Source: JBGAHD01 sp044226395 (GTDB lineage: Bacteria; Pseudomonadota; Gammaproteobacteria; Xanthomonadales; Ahniellaceae). Taken from it: a DNA stretch of 64,000 nt. Location: NCBI GenBank assembly GCA_044226395.1, contig JBGAHD010000002.1:1054001-1118000 (forward strand), given 5' to 3'. The notes below the pieces were generated by a model. The model worked only from the letters and a program-made list of their open reading frames with translations, was not told the DNA's origin and ran no database searches. Both the position numbers and the translations under genes were made by a program. Positions 7,106 through 15,347 of the stretch are shown here, one piece after another (positions within the stretch are counted from its first letter, which is position 1; each line of letters starts with the position of its first letter).

Positions 7106-8431
7106 ATGCAAGTACGCACGTGGAAGTTGTTGCTCGGTTTGTTGCTCGCGCCGGCCGTGATGGCCGCGCCCCCAGGAGAACTCGATCCCACCTATGGCGG
7201 CACCGGGCCGGGCTATACGCTCGACATGGTCGGTGACAGCGACGAGGCGCATGACCTCGCGCTCTATGACGACGGCAGTTGGGTCACCGCCGGCATCAGC
7301 AACACGGCGGGCAACCTCCTGCCGGTGCTGACCAAATTCAAGCCCGACGGCGCGCTCGACGTCGGCTTCGGCGTGGGCGGTCACGCCGGGCCCGCCGCCA
7401 TGGCCGTGGCGCCCAACAACTACACCCAGGTCACGCGCTTCAAGGACCAGCTCTATCTGCTGGTGCCGGCCGGCAACGATCTGCTGGTCTACAACTACTC
7501 GACTTCGGGCGTGCTCAATCCGGCGTTCGGCGTGGGTGGCGTGGCGACGATCGCCGCCGGCGCGTTCAATGCGGTGGTCGATATCGCGATGTGGCGCAAC
7601 CGGCCCTTGATCGCCGGCCGCGCGCGCAACACCGCCACGGGCGAGCAGGATTTCCTGGTCGCGCGCCTGCTGCCCACGGGCGCGCCCGATGCCAGCTTCG
7701 GCGTGGCCGGCGTGGCGGTGATCTCGCTCAATGGCGGGCCGCGCTCGCGCGAGTGGTTCACCGGCATCGCGGTGCTGTCGGATCTGCGCATCGTGCTGGG
7801 CGGTCGCACGACCAAGGACATCACGATGACCGATCCCTACGACTTCGTGGTCGCGCGCCTGCGCACCAATGGCTCGCCCGATCCGACCTTCGGCGCCTCG
7901 ACCGTGGGCTTCACCCAGATCGATCTGGGCTATTCGGACTACGGCCGTCGCGTCGCGGTGTATTCCAACTATCAGGTGCTGATCGCCGGCTCTTCGTGCA
8001 AGACCATCGACCCGACCACGGGCGACCTCTATTGCATGCAAGGCACGGCGCGCGTGCGCAGCGATGGCTCGATCGACACGAGCTGGAACGGCACGGGCAT
8101 GAATGTCGTCGATCTCGGCGGCAGCTTCGGCCTGACCGTCACCGACGTGGCCCTGGACAAGCGCGAGCGCGCTGTCGTGAGCTCGGTGTTCAATCGCGCG
8201 GTCGATGCGAGCTTCGCCACGCTCAGTCGCTATGACTTCCTGGGCGCCGTCGACCCGAGCTTCATCGGCGGCGGCCACGGCATGTACAGCTTCGGTTACG
8301 ACATCAATGGCTATCACACGGTCAAGTTCATCGACAGCACGCAACTGGCGACTTGCGGCTACACCGGCAAGCTGCCCGATCCGACGACCTTGATCTCGGC
8401 CGTGGTCTCGGCCCGTCACACGTACTACTGA
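7106..8431 (+). CDS. Exported delta-60-repeat (beta-propeller-like) protein
   Basis: The ATG at 7106 has an AGGGAGA site 6 nt upstream. The 441-residue product has a signal peptide (WKLLLGLLLAPAVMA/AP). The mature chain holds recurring units of about 60 residues, each with a motif like L-x-P-D-G-x-L-D-x-x-F-G: FKPDGALDVGFGVGG, YSTSGVLNPAFGVGG, LLPTGAPDASFGVAG, LRTNGSPDPTFGAS, VRSDGSIDTSWNG and YDFLGAVDPSFIGGG. This is the TIGR02608-type delta-60 repeat, thought to build a propeller. It lacks the C-terminal GFE tag seen on other exported proteins here. The function is unknown. Confidence 0.8.
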   Translation: MQVRTWKLLLGLLLAPAVMAAPPGELDPTYGGTGPGYTLDMVGDSDEAHDLALYDDGSWVTAGISNTAGNLLPVLTKFKPDGALDVGFGVGGHAGPAAMAVAPNNYTQVTRFKDQLYLLVPAGNDLLVYNYSTSGVLNPAFGVGGVATIAAGAFNAVVDIAMWRNRPLIAGRARNTATGEQDFLVARLLPTGAPDASFGVAGVAVISLNGGPRSREWFTGIAVLSDLRIVLGGRTTKDITMTDPYDFVVARLRTNGSPDPTFGASTVGFTQIDLGYSDYGRRVAVYSNYQVLIAGSSCKTIDPTTGDLYCMQGTARVRSDGSIDTSWNGTGMNVVDLGGSFGLTVTDVALDKRERAVVSSVFNRAVDASFATLSRYDFLGAVDPSFIGGGHGMYSFGYDINGYHTVKFIDSTQLATCGYTGKLPDPTTLISAVVSARHTYY

Positions 8432-8437
8432 TGAACC

Positions 8438-8469
8438 CGATCGCGCGCCGTGCCCACGGCGCGCGATCG
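8438..8469. terminator. Long hairpin between convergent genes
   Basis: A 15-bp perfect inverted repeat (8438-8452 with 8455-8469) lies right after the delta-60-repeat gene. It is very GC-rich and lacks a T-run. It could stop transcription from the plus-strand gene. Confidence 0.55.
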
Positions 8470-8555
8470 CGAGACCTCGAGCATCCGGCGCTTCGCCGCG
8501 GGTCCGACACCGCGCCGCGCCGATCCCGGATGCTGGCGTTCTCGCCCGATAGCGA

Positions 8556-9269
8556 TTACTTCTTCGGCAAGGGCAAGAACAACGCGTCCTCGTAACCACC
8601 GGTATCGAACACGATGCGCGTGGCGCCGCGGCCCTTGAGCCTGGCATCGACCGTGATGCGACGCGTGGTCTTGAGCCGCTCGACGAATTCGCCATCGCGA
8701 TCGATGAAGATCGCGGGCTCTCCCGTCTCCGGCAGATGCGCCGGCCAGCGTTGCGGCGCCTGATCGTCGAAGCTCATGTCGAGCTGACACGGCGCCGGGC
8801 ACTCGAAGCCCTCGCCGCCAGCGAACAGATACACCGAGAAGCCCCACTCATCGTGACGCCGCAGGATCAAGCGAATGCGCTCGGCCTCGCTGCCCGGCTG
8901 CGTGCTGTAGATCGACGCCGTGCTCTGCGTGCCGCTCGACGCCGGACCGACTTGATACGACCACAGCGCCTTGAGTCGCACGCTATCGGCGCGCGCCGCG
9001 GCCTTGGCCTTGATGTCGGCGATCGTCGCTTGCACTTCGGCCGCGGCGGGGCTGCCGGGGTGCTTGCGCAGGATCTCGTTGCCCATGGTCACGGCGATCG
9101 CGTAGCTCTCCACGCGCACCAGTTCGTGATAGGCATCGAGATCCTTCTGCGCTTGCACGGAATTGCGCGGCGGACCCGCCGGCGCGGCGGGCTCGGGCGC
9201 GCACGCGGTCAACGCCAGCGCGGTGATGAGCAATGACATCGCGAGACGAGGAGCGGTAGTCGGACGCAT
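8556..9269 (-). CDS. Lipoprotein of unknown function
   Basis: The start at 9269 (AGGAAA site upstream) gives a 237-residue protein. It has a lipoprotein signal whose lipobox is LTAC, followed by APEPAAPAG, so it is likely anchored by lipid at the envelope. The first third is helical (VQAQKDLDAYHELV, TIADIKAKAAARADSVRLKAL) and may form a short TPR-like hairpin. The rest is beta-rich with a close Cys pair (ECPAPC) and ends in FLPLPKK. I recognise no domain. It is convergent with the delta-60-repeat gene and divergent from the glycine-zipper gene. Confidence 0.7.
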   Translation of the reverse strand: MRPTTAPRLAMSLLITALALTACAPEPAAPAGPPRNSVQAQKDLDAYHELVRVESYAIAVTMGNEILRKHPGSPAAAEVQATIADIKAKAAARADSVRLKALWSYQVGPASSGTQSTASIYSTQPGSEAERIRLILRRHDEWGFSVYLFAGGEGFECPAPCQLDMSFDDQAPQRWPAHLPETGEPAIFIDRDGEFVERLKTTRRITVDARLKGRGATRIVFDTGGYEDALFLPLPKK

Positions 9270-9543
9270 GAGAGTTTCCTGCACTGGCGGTTCGCGGTGG
9301 ACTTTCGCGCGAGCGCCGGGCAAGTCGCAAGTCCCCCGTCCACGACCGCGTCACTTCCTTGAACCGAATCCCCCATCCGCGCGCGTGGCGCGCGCGAATT
9401 GAATCGACATTCATGTGGCTTCGCGCAAGGTGATGCCACGCCGGTCACGCGCCGCGACGCCTTCGACCCGAGACGGCCGAAGCACGCGATCCTGGCATGT
9501 GGCTTGCGAGTGTCGTCACCACCTGGTTCACAAGGAGAACGTC

Positions 9544-9984
9544 ATGACCCACGCGCGAAGCATCATCCTCGCCCTGGTGCTGTCCCTCACCGGCGCGCTC
9601 GCCGCGCCCAGCGCCGAGGCACGCCATCGCGGCTATGACGCGTACTGCAACAGTTGCGGCACCGTCGCCCGCGTGGAGCGCGCCTACACGCAAGATCGCC
9701 ATCTCGGCGGAGGCACCGTCATCGGCGCCCTGATTGGTGGCGCCTTGGGCAATCAAGTCGGCAAGGGCGATGGCCGCAAGGCCGCGACCGTGGCCGGCGC
9801 GCTCGCCGGCGGCGCGGTCGGTCACCGCGTCGAGAAGAATCGTCGCGGCGAAGTGCGCGGCTTCCGCGTGACCGTGCGCATGGATCACGGCGGCTATCGC
9901 ACCATCGAGACGCCTTACGACTATGACCTGCGTCGCGGCGATCGCGTGAGCGTGTCGGGCAACCGCGTGCGCCCGCTGTACTGA
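9544..9984 (+). CDS. Glycine-zipper 2TM-domain envelope protein
   Basis: An AAGGAG site at 9532-9537 supports the ATG at 9544 (146 residues). After a signal peptide ending near AEARH, a CNSC pair precedes a glycine-zipper hairpin: GGGTVIGALIGGALGNQVG, then KAATVAGALAGGAVGHRVE. This is the Rick_17kDa_Anti / YmgG-type pattern found in small outer-membrane-associated proteins. The C-terminus is a short beta-rich piece (VRMDHGGYRTIETPYDYDL). No lipobox is visible, unlike the related SlyB proteins. A structural envelope role is inferred only from the family. Confidence 0.82.
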   Translation: MTHARSIILALVLSLTGALAAPSAEARHRGYDAYCNSCGTVARVERAYTQDRHLGGGTVIGALIGGALGNQVGKGDGRKAATVAGALAGGAVGHRVEKNRRGEVRGFRVTVRMDHGGYRTIETPYDYDLRRGDRVSVSGNRVRPLY

Positions 9985-10000
9985 CCACGCGCCGAAGGGC

Positions 10001-10031
10001 CGGCGGCGGCGACCGCGGGTCGCCGCCGCCG
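10001..10031. terminator. Hairpin terminator between glycine-zipper and dipeptidase genes
   Basis: A 14-bp perfect stem (10001-10014 with 10018-10031) with a GCG loop sits between two convergent genes. No T-run follows. Confidence 0.6.
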
Positions 10032-10057
10032 ACCCGGGGCGAAACGGCGCGCCGCGC

Positions 10058-11311
10058 TCAGCGCGGGGTCGCTTCGAAGTCCTCGATGTGATGGGTGGAG
10101 GCCGGCCGCGTGGCGCTCAAGCGCGCGGACACGGCCTCCGCCGTGCGCAGGGCGCGAAGCACATTGCGCCCGGCGAGCTTGGCCAGGTCCTCGTCGCTCC
10201 AGCCGCGGCGAATCAACTCCGCGAACAGATTCGGATACATCGACACATCCGAAAGCCCCTCGGGCCACAGCGAATTGCCGTCGAAATCACCGCCGAGCCC
10301 GATGTGATCGACACCCGCCACGTCACGAATGTGCTCGATGTGATCGGCCACCTGCGCGATGGTCACGCGCGGCAGCTTGAGCGAGCCGAAGACCTCCTGG
10401 TAGATCTTCTCGCGCTCGGCCGCGCTACTCACGCCTTGCGTGCGCAACTGGAACTGCCCGAACGCCGGCTGCGTGATGCGCGCCACATCGGCCGAGACGA
10501 AGCCCGCGACAAAGGTCACCATCACCACGCCGCCATTGGCCGGCAATCGCTTCAACACATCGTCCGGCACATTGCGCGGCACGTCGCACAGCGCGCGCGC
10601 GTTGGCATGCGAAAAGATCACCGGTGCCTCGGCGACATCAAGCGCGTCGCGCATCGTATCGGGCGAGGTGTGGGCGAGATCGACGAGCATGCCCAAACGA
10701 TTCATCTCGCGCACCACTTCGCGACCGAACTCGGTCAAGCCGTGATGACGCGCCGGCGCCATGGCGGCCGAATCGGCCCAGTCGGTATGCGTGTTGTGCG
10801 TCAAGGTCATGTAGCGCACGCCGAGCGCGTAGTAAGCGCGCAAGGCACCGAGCGAATTCTCGATCGCGTGCCCGCCTTCCATGCCCAGCAATGACGCGAT
10901 GCGCCCGGCGCGATACTCGGCCTCGATCTGATCGGCGCTGGTCGCGAAGCCCAAGGCCTCGGGATAGCGCGCGATGATCCGTCGCGCCAGCTCGATCTGC
11001 TCCAACTGCGTGCGCGCGAAACCACCGCCGGTCTCGCCCGGGATGTACACCGACCAGAACTGACCACCGACACCGCCCGCGCGCAGCCGCGCGAGATCGG
11101 TTTGCCCGGTCGTGGGTTTGCGCAAATCGTAGACCTCGACATCGCCCGGCGCCGCGCCAAATTCGCGCACGGCCCAAGGAAGATCGTTGTGGCCATCGAT
11201 CAGCAGCGTATGCGCGAGCAACTCACGCGCGTGGATTAAAGCCTTGTCGTCGGCGCGCGCGGGCGCGATCGAAAAGGCACACACCAGCACAAGGGCGACA
11301 ATGGCGCGCAT
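10058..11311 (-). CDS. Secreted membrane (renal-type) dipeptidase, peptidase family M19
   Basis: The start at 11311 has a GGGAGTG site and yields 417 residues with a signal peptide ending near ARADD. Family M19 metal-site landmarks are present: LIDGHNDLPW near the N-terminus, LLGMEGGHAIENSL with the bridging Glu, MLVDLAHTSPDTM, PVIFSHANARALCDVPRNVP, and HIGLGGDFDG near the end. These enzymes are dinuclear zinc hydrolases that cleave dipeptides, including D-amino-acid dipeptides, in the periplasm. It is divergent from an arsR/methyltransferase operon whose ArsR-type palindrome lies within the shared intergenic space. The assignment is firm; the natural substrate is not. Confidence 0.92.
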   Translation of the reverse strand: MRAIVALVLVCAFSIAPARADDKALIHARELLAHTLLIDGHNDLPWAVREFGAAPGDVEVYDLRKPTTGQTDLARLRAGGVGGQFWSVYIPGETGGGFARTQLEQIELARRIIARYPEALGFATSADQIEAEYRAGRIASLLGMEGGHAIENSLGALRAYYALGVRYMTLTHNTHTDWADSAAMAPARHHGLTEFGREVVREMNRLGMLVDLAHTSPDTMRDALDVAEAPVIFSHANARALCDVPRNVPDDVLKRLPANGGVVMVTFVAGFVSADVARITQPAFGQFQLRTQGVSSAAEREKIYQEVFGSLKLPRVTIAQVADHIEHIRDVAGVDHIGLGGDFDGNSLWPEGLSDVSMYPNLFAELIRRGWSDEDLAKLAGRNVLRALRTAEAVSARLSATRPASTHHIEDFEATPR

Positions 11312-11422
11312 GCGAACACTCCCGACGGTCGAGTTGCCGTGAGTCCGCAATCTAGAACAATCGCGGCGGGGACTGTAGTCGTTGGCGAGCGGCTTGACGC
11401 CGGTTCGCCCGACGCGCAACAT

Positions 11423-11440
11423 ATTAACCAATTCGTTAAT
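11423..11440. promoter_or_regulatory. Putative ArsR-type operator (ATTAAC-N6-GTTAAT)
   Basis: A perfect dyad ATTAAC CAATTC GTTAAT ends 10 nt before the arsR start. It lies downstream of a TTGACG at 11394-11399 and overlaps the likely -10 or start, as a repressor site would. It is strikingly A/T-rich for this genome. Confidence 0.6.
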
Positions 11441-11450
11441 CGTGCAAGCG

Positions 11451-11771
11451 ATGAAACTCGACAGAACTTTCGATGCCCTGGCTTCGCGGCCGCGGCGGCA
11501 GATCCTGGCCTATCTGTCCGAGGTGGAATTGACCACGTCGGAATTGGCCGCGCGCTTCGAGATGAGCGCGCCGGCGATCTCGCGTCATCTTTCGGTGCTG
11601 GAGAACGCGGAGCTGGTCAGCGCGGAGCGGCGCGGACAATTCGTCTACTACAAGCTCAATCGCGACAATCTGGTCAACACGCTCACGGGCTTCGCCTTTG
11701 AGATCTGCCCGGTCGGCGCGCCGCTCAAGCGCGAATCGCGCGCGATGCGCAAGCGCAAGGCGGGGTCGTGA
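11451..11771 (+). CDS. ArsR-family winged-helix regulator
   Basis: The 106-residue protein has a classic ArsR winged helix: FDALASRPRRQILAYLSEVE, the recognition helix MSAPAISRHLSVLENAELV, and the wing RRGQFVYYKLN. There is no CxxC metal motif in the recognition helix. The only Cys lies in a C-terminal segment (FEICPVGAP), so it is probably not a metal sensor but of the SdpR type. It overlaps the following methyltransferase by 4 bases (GTGA). A dyad operator at 11423-11440 suggests autorepression of the pair. Confidence 0.88.
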   Translation: MKLDRTFDALASRPRRQILAYLSEVELTTSELAARFEMSAPAISRHLSVLENAELVSAERRGQFVYYKLNRDNLVNTLTGFAFEICPVGAPLKRESRAMRKRKAGS

Positions 11772-12520
11772 ACACCACGCCATCCGAGCGCTCGGCCAAT
11801 GCCGCCGAGTTCTCCGGGGCGCGCGACGATGTCTTCTCGCGCATCGCCGGGCGTTACGACGTGTTGTGCGATCTCTTCAGCCTCGGCATCCATCGCTGGT
11901 GGAAACGGCGCATGGCGCGCGCGATCGCCGAGCATCCTTGGACGAACTTGCTCGATATCGCCGCCGGCACGGGCGATGTGATTCTGCGCGTGGCCGATAC
12001 CCAGCCCTTGCGCGAGGATCAACGGTTGATCGCCTCGGACCTTTGTCCGCGCATGCTCGCGGTCGCGCGTCGCCGCGCGGATGCCAAGCGCGCGCTCGAC
12101 GGTCATCTGCGCTTCCAGGTGCTCGATGCCCACGATCTCGCCGACATCGCCGAGGCCAGCATCGACCTGTGCACGATGTCGCTGGGCTTGAAGATCTGCG
12201 ATCGCGAGCGCGCGTGGCGCCAAGTCCTGCGCGTACTGCGGCCGGGCGGGTGCTTCATCGCGCTGGAGGCGTCGCGCATGCCCTGGGCTTGGGCGCAAAG
12301 CCTGTACCTGACATACATGCGTCTGGTCATGCCCGTGTTGGGCTTCATCGCGACCGGTGGCGATGGCTCGGCCTATGCCTATTTGCTGCGCGGCGTTCGC
12401 GAGTTTCCCGGCGCGCCGGAACTCGCGGACGAAATGCGCGCGCACGGCTTCGTCGACGTGCGTTACGCGCGACTGTCGCTGGGCATCGTCGCCATTCACT
12501 GGGGCCGCAAGCCCGAGTGA
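11768..12520 (+). CDS. UbiE/COQ5-family SAM-dependent methyltransferase
   Basis: The 250-residue protein starts at a GTG overlapping the arsR stop. It shows VFSRIAGRYDVLCDLFSLG near the N-terminus, as UbiE/MenG proteins do. SAM motif I is LLDIAAGTGDVILRVAD, with an acidic end to strand 2 (IASDLCPRM), DAHDLADI and a late LRVLRPGGCFIALE. UbiE methylates the ubiquinone/menaquinone ring. The usual neighbours ubiJ-ubiB lie 33 kb away, however, and this copy is under an ArsR regulator and slightly divergent in its motifs. It may be a paralogue acting on another substrate, so I give no symbol. Confidence 0.82.
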   Translation: MNTTPSERSANAAEFSGARDDVFSRIAGRYDVLCDLFSLGIHRWWKRRMARAIAEHPWTNLLDIAAGTGDVILRVADTQPLREDQRLIASDLCPRMLAVARRRADAKRALDGHLRFQVLDAHDLADIAEASIDLCTMSLGLKICDRERAWRQVLRVLRPGGCFIALEASRMPWAWAQSLYLTYMRLVMPVLGFIATGGDGSAYAYLLRGVREFPGAPELADEMRAHGFVDVRYARLSLGIVAIHWGRKPE

Positions 12521-12557
12521 GATCTCGCGCATCGACGCGTCACGCGTCGCGCGCGAA

Positions 12558-14969
12558 CTACGACAACGTCGCTCGCGGATCGCTGCGCGCGGCGCGCCAC
12601 GCCGGACCGCTGCACGCCGCTAGGCTCAACACGATCAGTACGGCACCGACCAGGGCGAAGGTCACCGGATCGCTGGCTTCGATCCCGAACAGCAGACTCT
12701 GCAACACGCGCGAGGCCGAGACCGCCACGATCGCGCCCAGCACCAAGCCCATCAAGGTCAAGCGCAAGCCTTGACGCAACACCATTTGGCGAATCTGCGC
12801 GCGCGAACCGCCCAGCGCCATGCGCAGCGAGAACTCCGCGCGGCGTTCGCTCACCGCGAAGGCCATCAGGCCATAGATGCCACTCAAGGCCAGCGCCAAC
12901 GCCAAGGCGCCGAAGGCCCCGAGCAATTGCAGACTGAAACGACGCAGCGCCAGCGAAGACGCGTAGACCTGATCGAGCGTGCGATAGGCCACCGGCAACT
13001 CGGGTTCGATGCGCTGCAGTTCCGCGCGCGCGTTCGCGAGCAGTGCTTCGGGCGCCAGCGCGCCGCGCACCACCACACTGAGGTTCGCCGCCGCGCGCGG
13101 CCGCTGCGCGAGATTCACATACACCGTGCCGCGCACGTTCTGATCGAGCCCGGCATCGCGCACATCGCCGACCACGCCGACAATGGTGATCAAACGCATA
13201 TCGCCATCCATGTTGCCGTACTGAATCGACTGGCCGATCGGATCGCGATCCTTCCACACCGAGCGCGCCAACGCCGCGCTGATCACGGCCACGTGTGGCG
13301 CTTGCGCCTGATCGCGATCATCGAAGGCACGGCCACTGAGCAGCGGAATGCCGATCGCGTCGAAGTAACCGGCACTCGCGACGCGATACTCGGCATAGCC
13401 GAGACTGGGCGGCGGACTGGTGATGCCTTCGAACGAGGGCAGCGCGGCGCCATCCCAGAACGCGCCGTTGAAGCCGGTGTCGGTCAGCGGCAACGCGGAC
13501 ACGCCACCGACCGCGCTGATGCCGGGCATCGCGCCAAGGCGGTTGATCAAGGTCTCATAACGACGCGCCATCGCCGCGGCGGCGTCGGCATCGGCGGGCG
13601 AGGGCAGAGTCAGATCGAGCGCGATGGCCGACTCCGTGCGAAAGCCCGGATCGACTGCCAGCAGGCGCAAGAAGCTCCGACCCAACAAGCCCACGGTAAC
13701 CAGCAACAGCACGGTCAACGCCGTCTGCGCGACCAGCAAGGCCGAACGCGCGCGCACGCCGCCGCGGTTCAAGGTCGTGCCGCGGCCCTGCGCTTGCAGA
13801 TTCTCCGCGAGTCCCGTCGCGCCGAAGTGCGGCAACAAACCGAGGCCCATCGCGATCAGAGCGGAGAGCACGCCGATAGCGCCGGTCACGCGACCGTTGA
13901 AGCCCAGTTCTTGCGCGCGCGGCAGTTGCGCGCCGGCGAATTGCACCAGCGCATCCAGACACACTTGCGCCAGCACAAGGCCCAAGGCCAGCGCGATCGC
14001 GGTCAGCACCAGGCTTTCCAGCATCGTCTGTAACGCGAGTCGCCCGCGCGCCGCGCCCAAGGCGCGTCGCACCGCCCATTCCTTGCGTCGACCGATGGCG
14101 CGCGCCAGCGTGAGGTTGGCGACATTGACCGTCGCGATCAGCAGCAGGAACGCGGCGCCGACGCCGAGCAAGGCCAGCGGCGCGCGCACCGCGCCGGTCA
14201 TCATCTCGTGCAGGGGCGTGAGGTCGAAGGCGGTGGCGTCGATGTCGCGGCCGTACTGCGCTTTGAGTCGCGCGCCGAGCGCGCCCGCGTCGGCGCGCAG
14301 CTGCGTCAGGTCCACGTTCGGCGCCACGCGCGCGATCGCGTTCCAGTTGTGCGCGCTGCGCGAGCGTTCCTCGGGCAGCATGTCGCGTGGCAGCCAGACA
14401 CTGGTGCGATCGGGAAAACCGAACGCGGGTGGCATCACGCCAACCACTTGCAGGCGAAAACCAAAGGTATCGATCGTTAGACGCGACAGATCGCGCTCGC
14501 CGCCTAGCACCTCGCGCCAGAACGCATCGCTGACCACGGCCACGCGCGCATCGGCGCCCGCGCCGCGATCGAACGCGCGGCCAATCGCCGGCGCCACGCC
14601 GAGCACGTCGAACAGATTCGTCGACACGACCTGCACGTCACCGCGAAAACTGCGATTGCCACTGGTGACGAGATCAGTCCCACCCGCGTACTGCGCGATC
14701 GCCTCGATACCGTGCAAGCCCGTGGCGACGTCCTTGAAGTTGGGTTCGGCTAGGCGCATCGCCGTGCCTTGCGCATCGACTTCGCGCACGGCCACCAGAC
14801 GCTCGGCCGCCGCGTAGGGCAGGGGCCGCAGCAGCACGGTATCGGCGACCGAAAGAATCGCGAGCGCGGCGGCGAAACCCAGGCCCAGCGACAGCACGAC
14901 CAGGGCGCTGTAACCCGGTCGACCGATCACCGCGCGCAAGGCCTTCAAGCCTTCGAACATCCAGGACAT
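12558..14969 (-). CDS. Orphan ABC-type permease, ADOP/MacB-FtsX family
   Basis: The 803-residue protein has duplicated MacB-periplasmic and FtsX units. A first TM helix (YSALVVLSLGLGFAAALAIL) is followed by a periplasmic core (FKDVATGLHGIEAIAQY to LIDTFGFRLQVVGVMPPAFG) and three FtsX helices. A second TM anchor, second periplasmic core (DQAQAPHVAVISAALARSVW) and second FtsX set (GALALALALSGIYGLMAFAV) follow. It ends RSDPRATLS, typical of 'acidobacterial duplicated orphan permease' proteins. These have no neighbouring ATPase, and none is seen here. Function is unknown; membrane-tension transmission or small-molecule efflux are possible. A GGGAG ribosome site precedes the ATG. Confidence 0.85.
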   Translation of the reverse strand: MSWMFEGLKALRAVIGRPGYSALVVLSLGLGFAAALAILSVADTVLLRPLPYAAAERLVAVREVDAQGTAMRLAEPNFKDVATGLHGIEAIAQYAGGTDLVTSGNRSFRGDVQVVSTNLFDVLGVAPAIGRAFDRGAGADARVAVVSDAFWREVLGGERDLSRLTIDTFGFRLQVVGVMPPAFGFPDRTSVWLPRDMLPEERSRSAHNWNAIARVAPNVDLTQLRADAGALGARLKAQYGRDIDATAFDLTPLHEMMTGAVRAPLALLGVGAAFLLLIATVNVANLTLARAIGRRKEWAVRRALGAARGRLALQTMLESLVLTAIALALGLVLAQVCLDALVQFAGAQLPRAQELGFNGRVTGAIGVLSALIAMGLGLLPHFGATGLAENLQAQGRGTTLNRGGVRARSALLVAQTALTVLLLVTVGLLGRSFLRLLAVDPGFRTESAIALDLTLPSPADADAAAAMARRYETLINRLGAMPGISAVGGVSALPLTDTGFNGAFWDGAALPSFEGITSPPPSLGYAEYRVASAGYFDAIGIPLLSGRAFDDRDQAQAPHVAVISAALARSVWKDRDPIGQSIQYGNMDGDMRLITIVGVVGDVRDAGLDQNVRGTVYVNLAQRPRAAANLSVVVRGALAPEALLANARAELQRIEPELPVAYRTLDQVYASSLALRRFSLQLLGAFGALALALALSGIYGLMAFAVSERRAEFSLRMALGGSRAQIRQMVLRQGLRLTLMGLVLGAIVAVSASRVLQSLLFGIEASDPVTFALVGAVLIVLSLAACSGPAWRAARSDPRATLS

Positions 14970-15347
14970 CGCTCGCTCCCACCACGTGCCGCGACGCGCG
15001 GCGGGTTCGGATCAGCAAATGACGTGCCATGTGCCCAGTCCGCGCCGATCGCGACGCCGATGCGCGGGAATTGTCGCGCTGAAGGCGTCGTCGAGAAGCG
15101 CAAGGCCTTGATCGCAGGAAGCAATTCAGACCCCGAAGCCGCGCGCTCGAATCACGCGCAATAACCGGGCCCGTCCCTCGATCGCGTCGTCCACGACGCC
15201 CTCGGGCATCGCCTGTCCGCAACCGTACACACAACCGAACACTTCGGCGCCGCGACCGAACCGCGCGCGTTCCGCCTCATCGTCAGTGCTTGGCCGGATC
15301 CAGCCCGAGACGCGCGCGATTGCCGCGCGCGTCGCCGCGTCACGCGG
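14970..15347. other. Intergenic region without a gene
   Basis: This 378-bp stretch lies between the start of the orphan permease and the end of the choice-of-anchor B gene. I see no convincing ORF or RNA. It should hold the permease promoter, but no clear -10/-35 pair stands out. A hairpin at 15309-15333 probably terminates the anchor-B transcript. Confidence 0.5.
15309..15333 (-). terminator. Hairpin after the choice-of-anchor B gene
   Basis: A 10-bp perfect stem of alternating C and G (15309-15318 with 15324-15333) has a 5-nt loop. It lies just downstream of the minus-strand gene's stop. No T-run is present. Confidence 0.45.

Noticed and set aside
15152..15343. Small minus-strand frame in the 15.0-15.3 kb gap
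   Set aside because: Arg/Ser-rich, no ribosome site, no family; considered noise.
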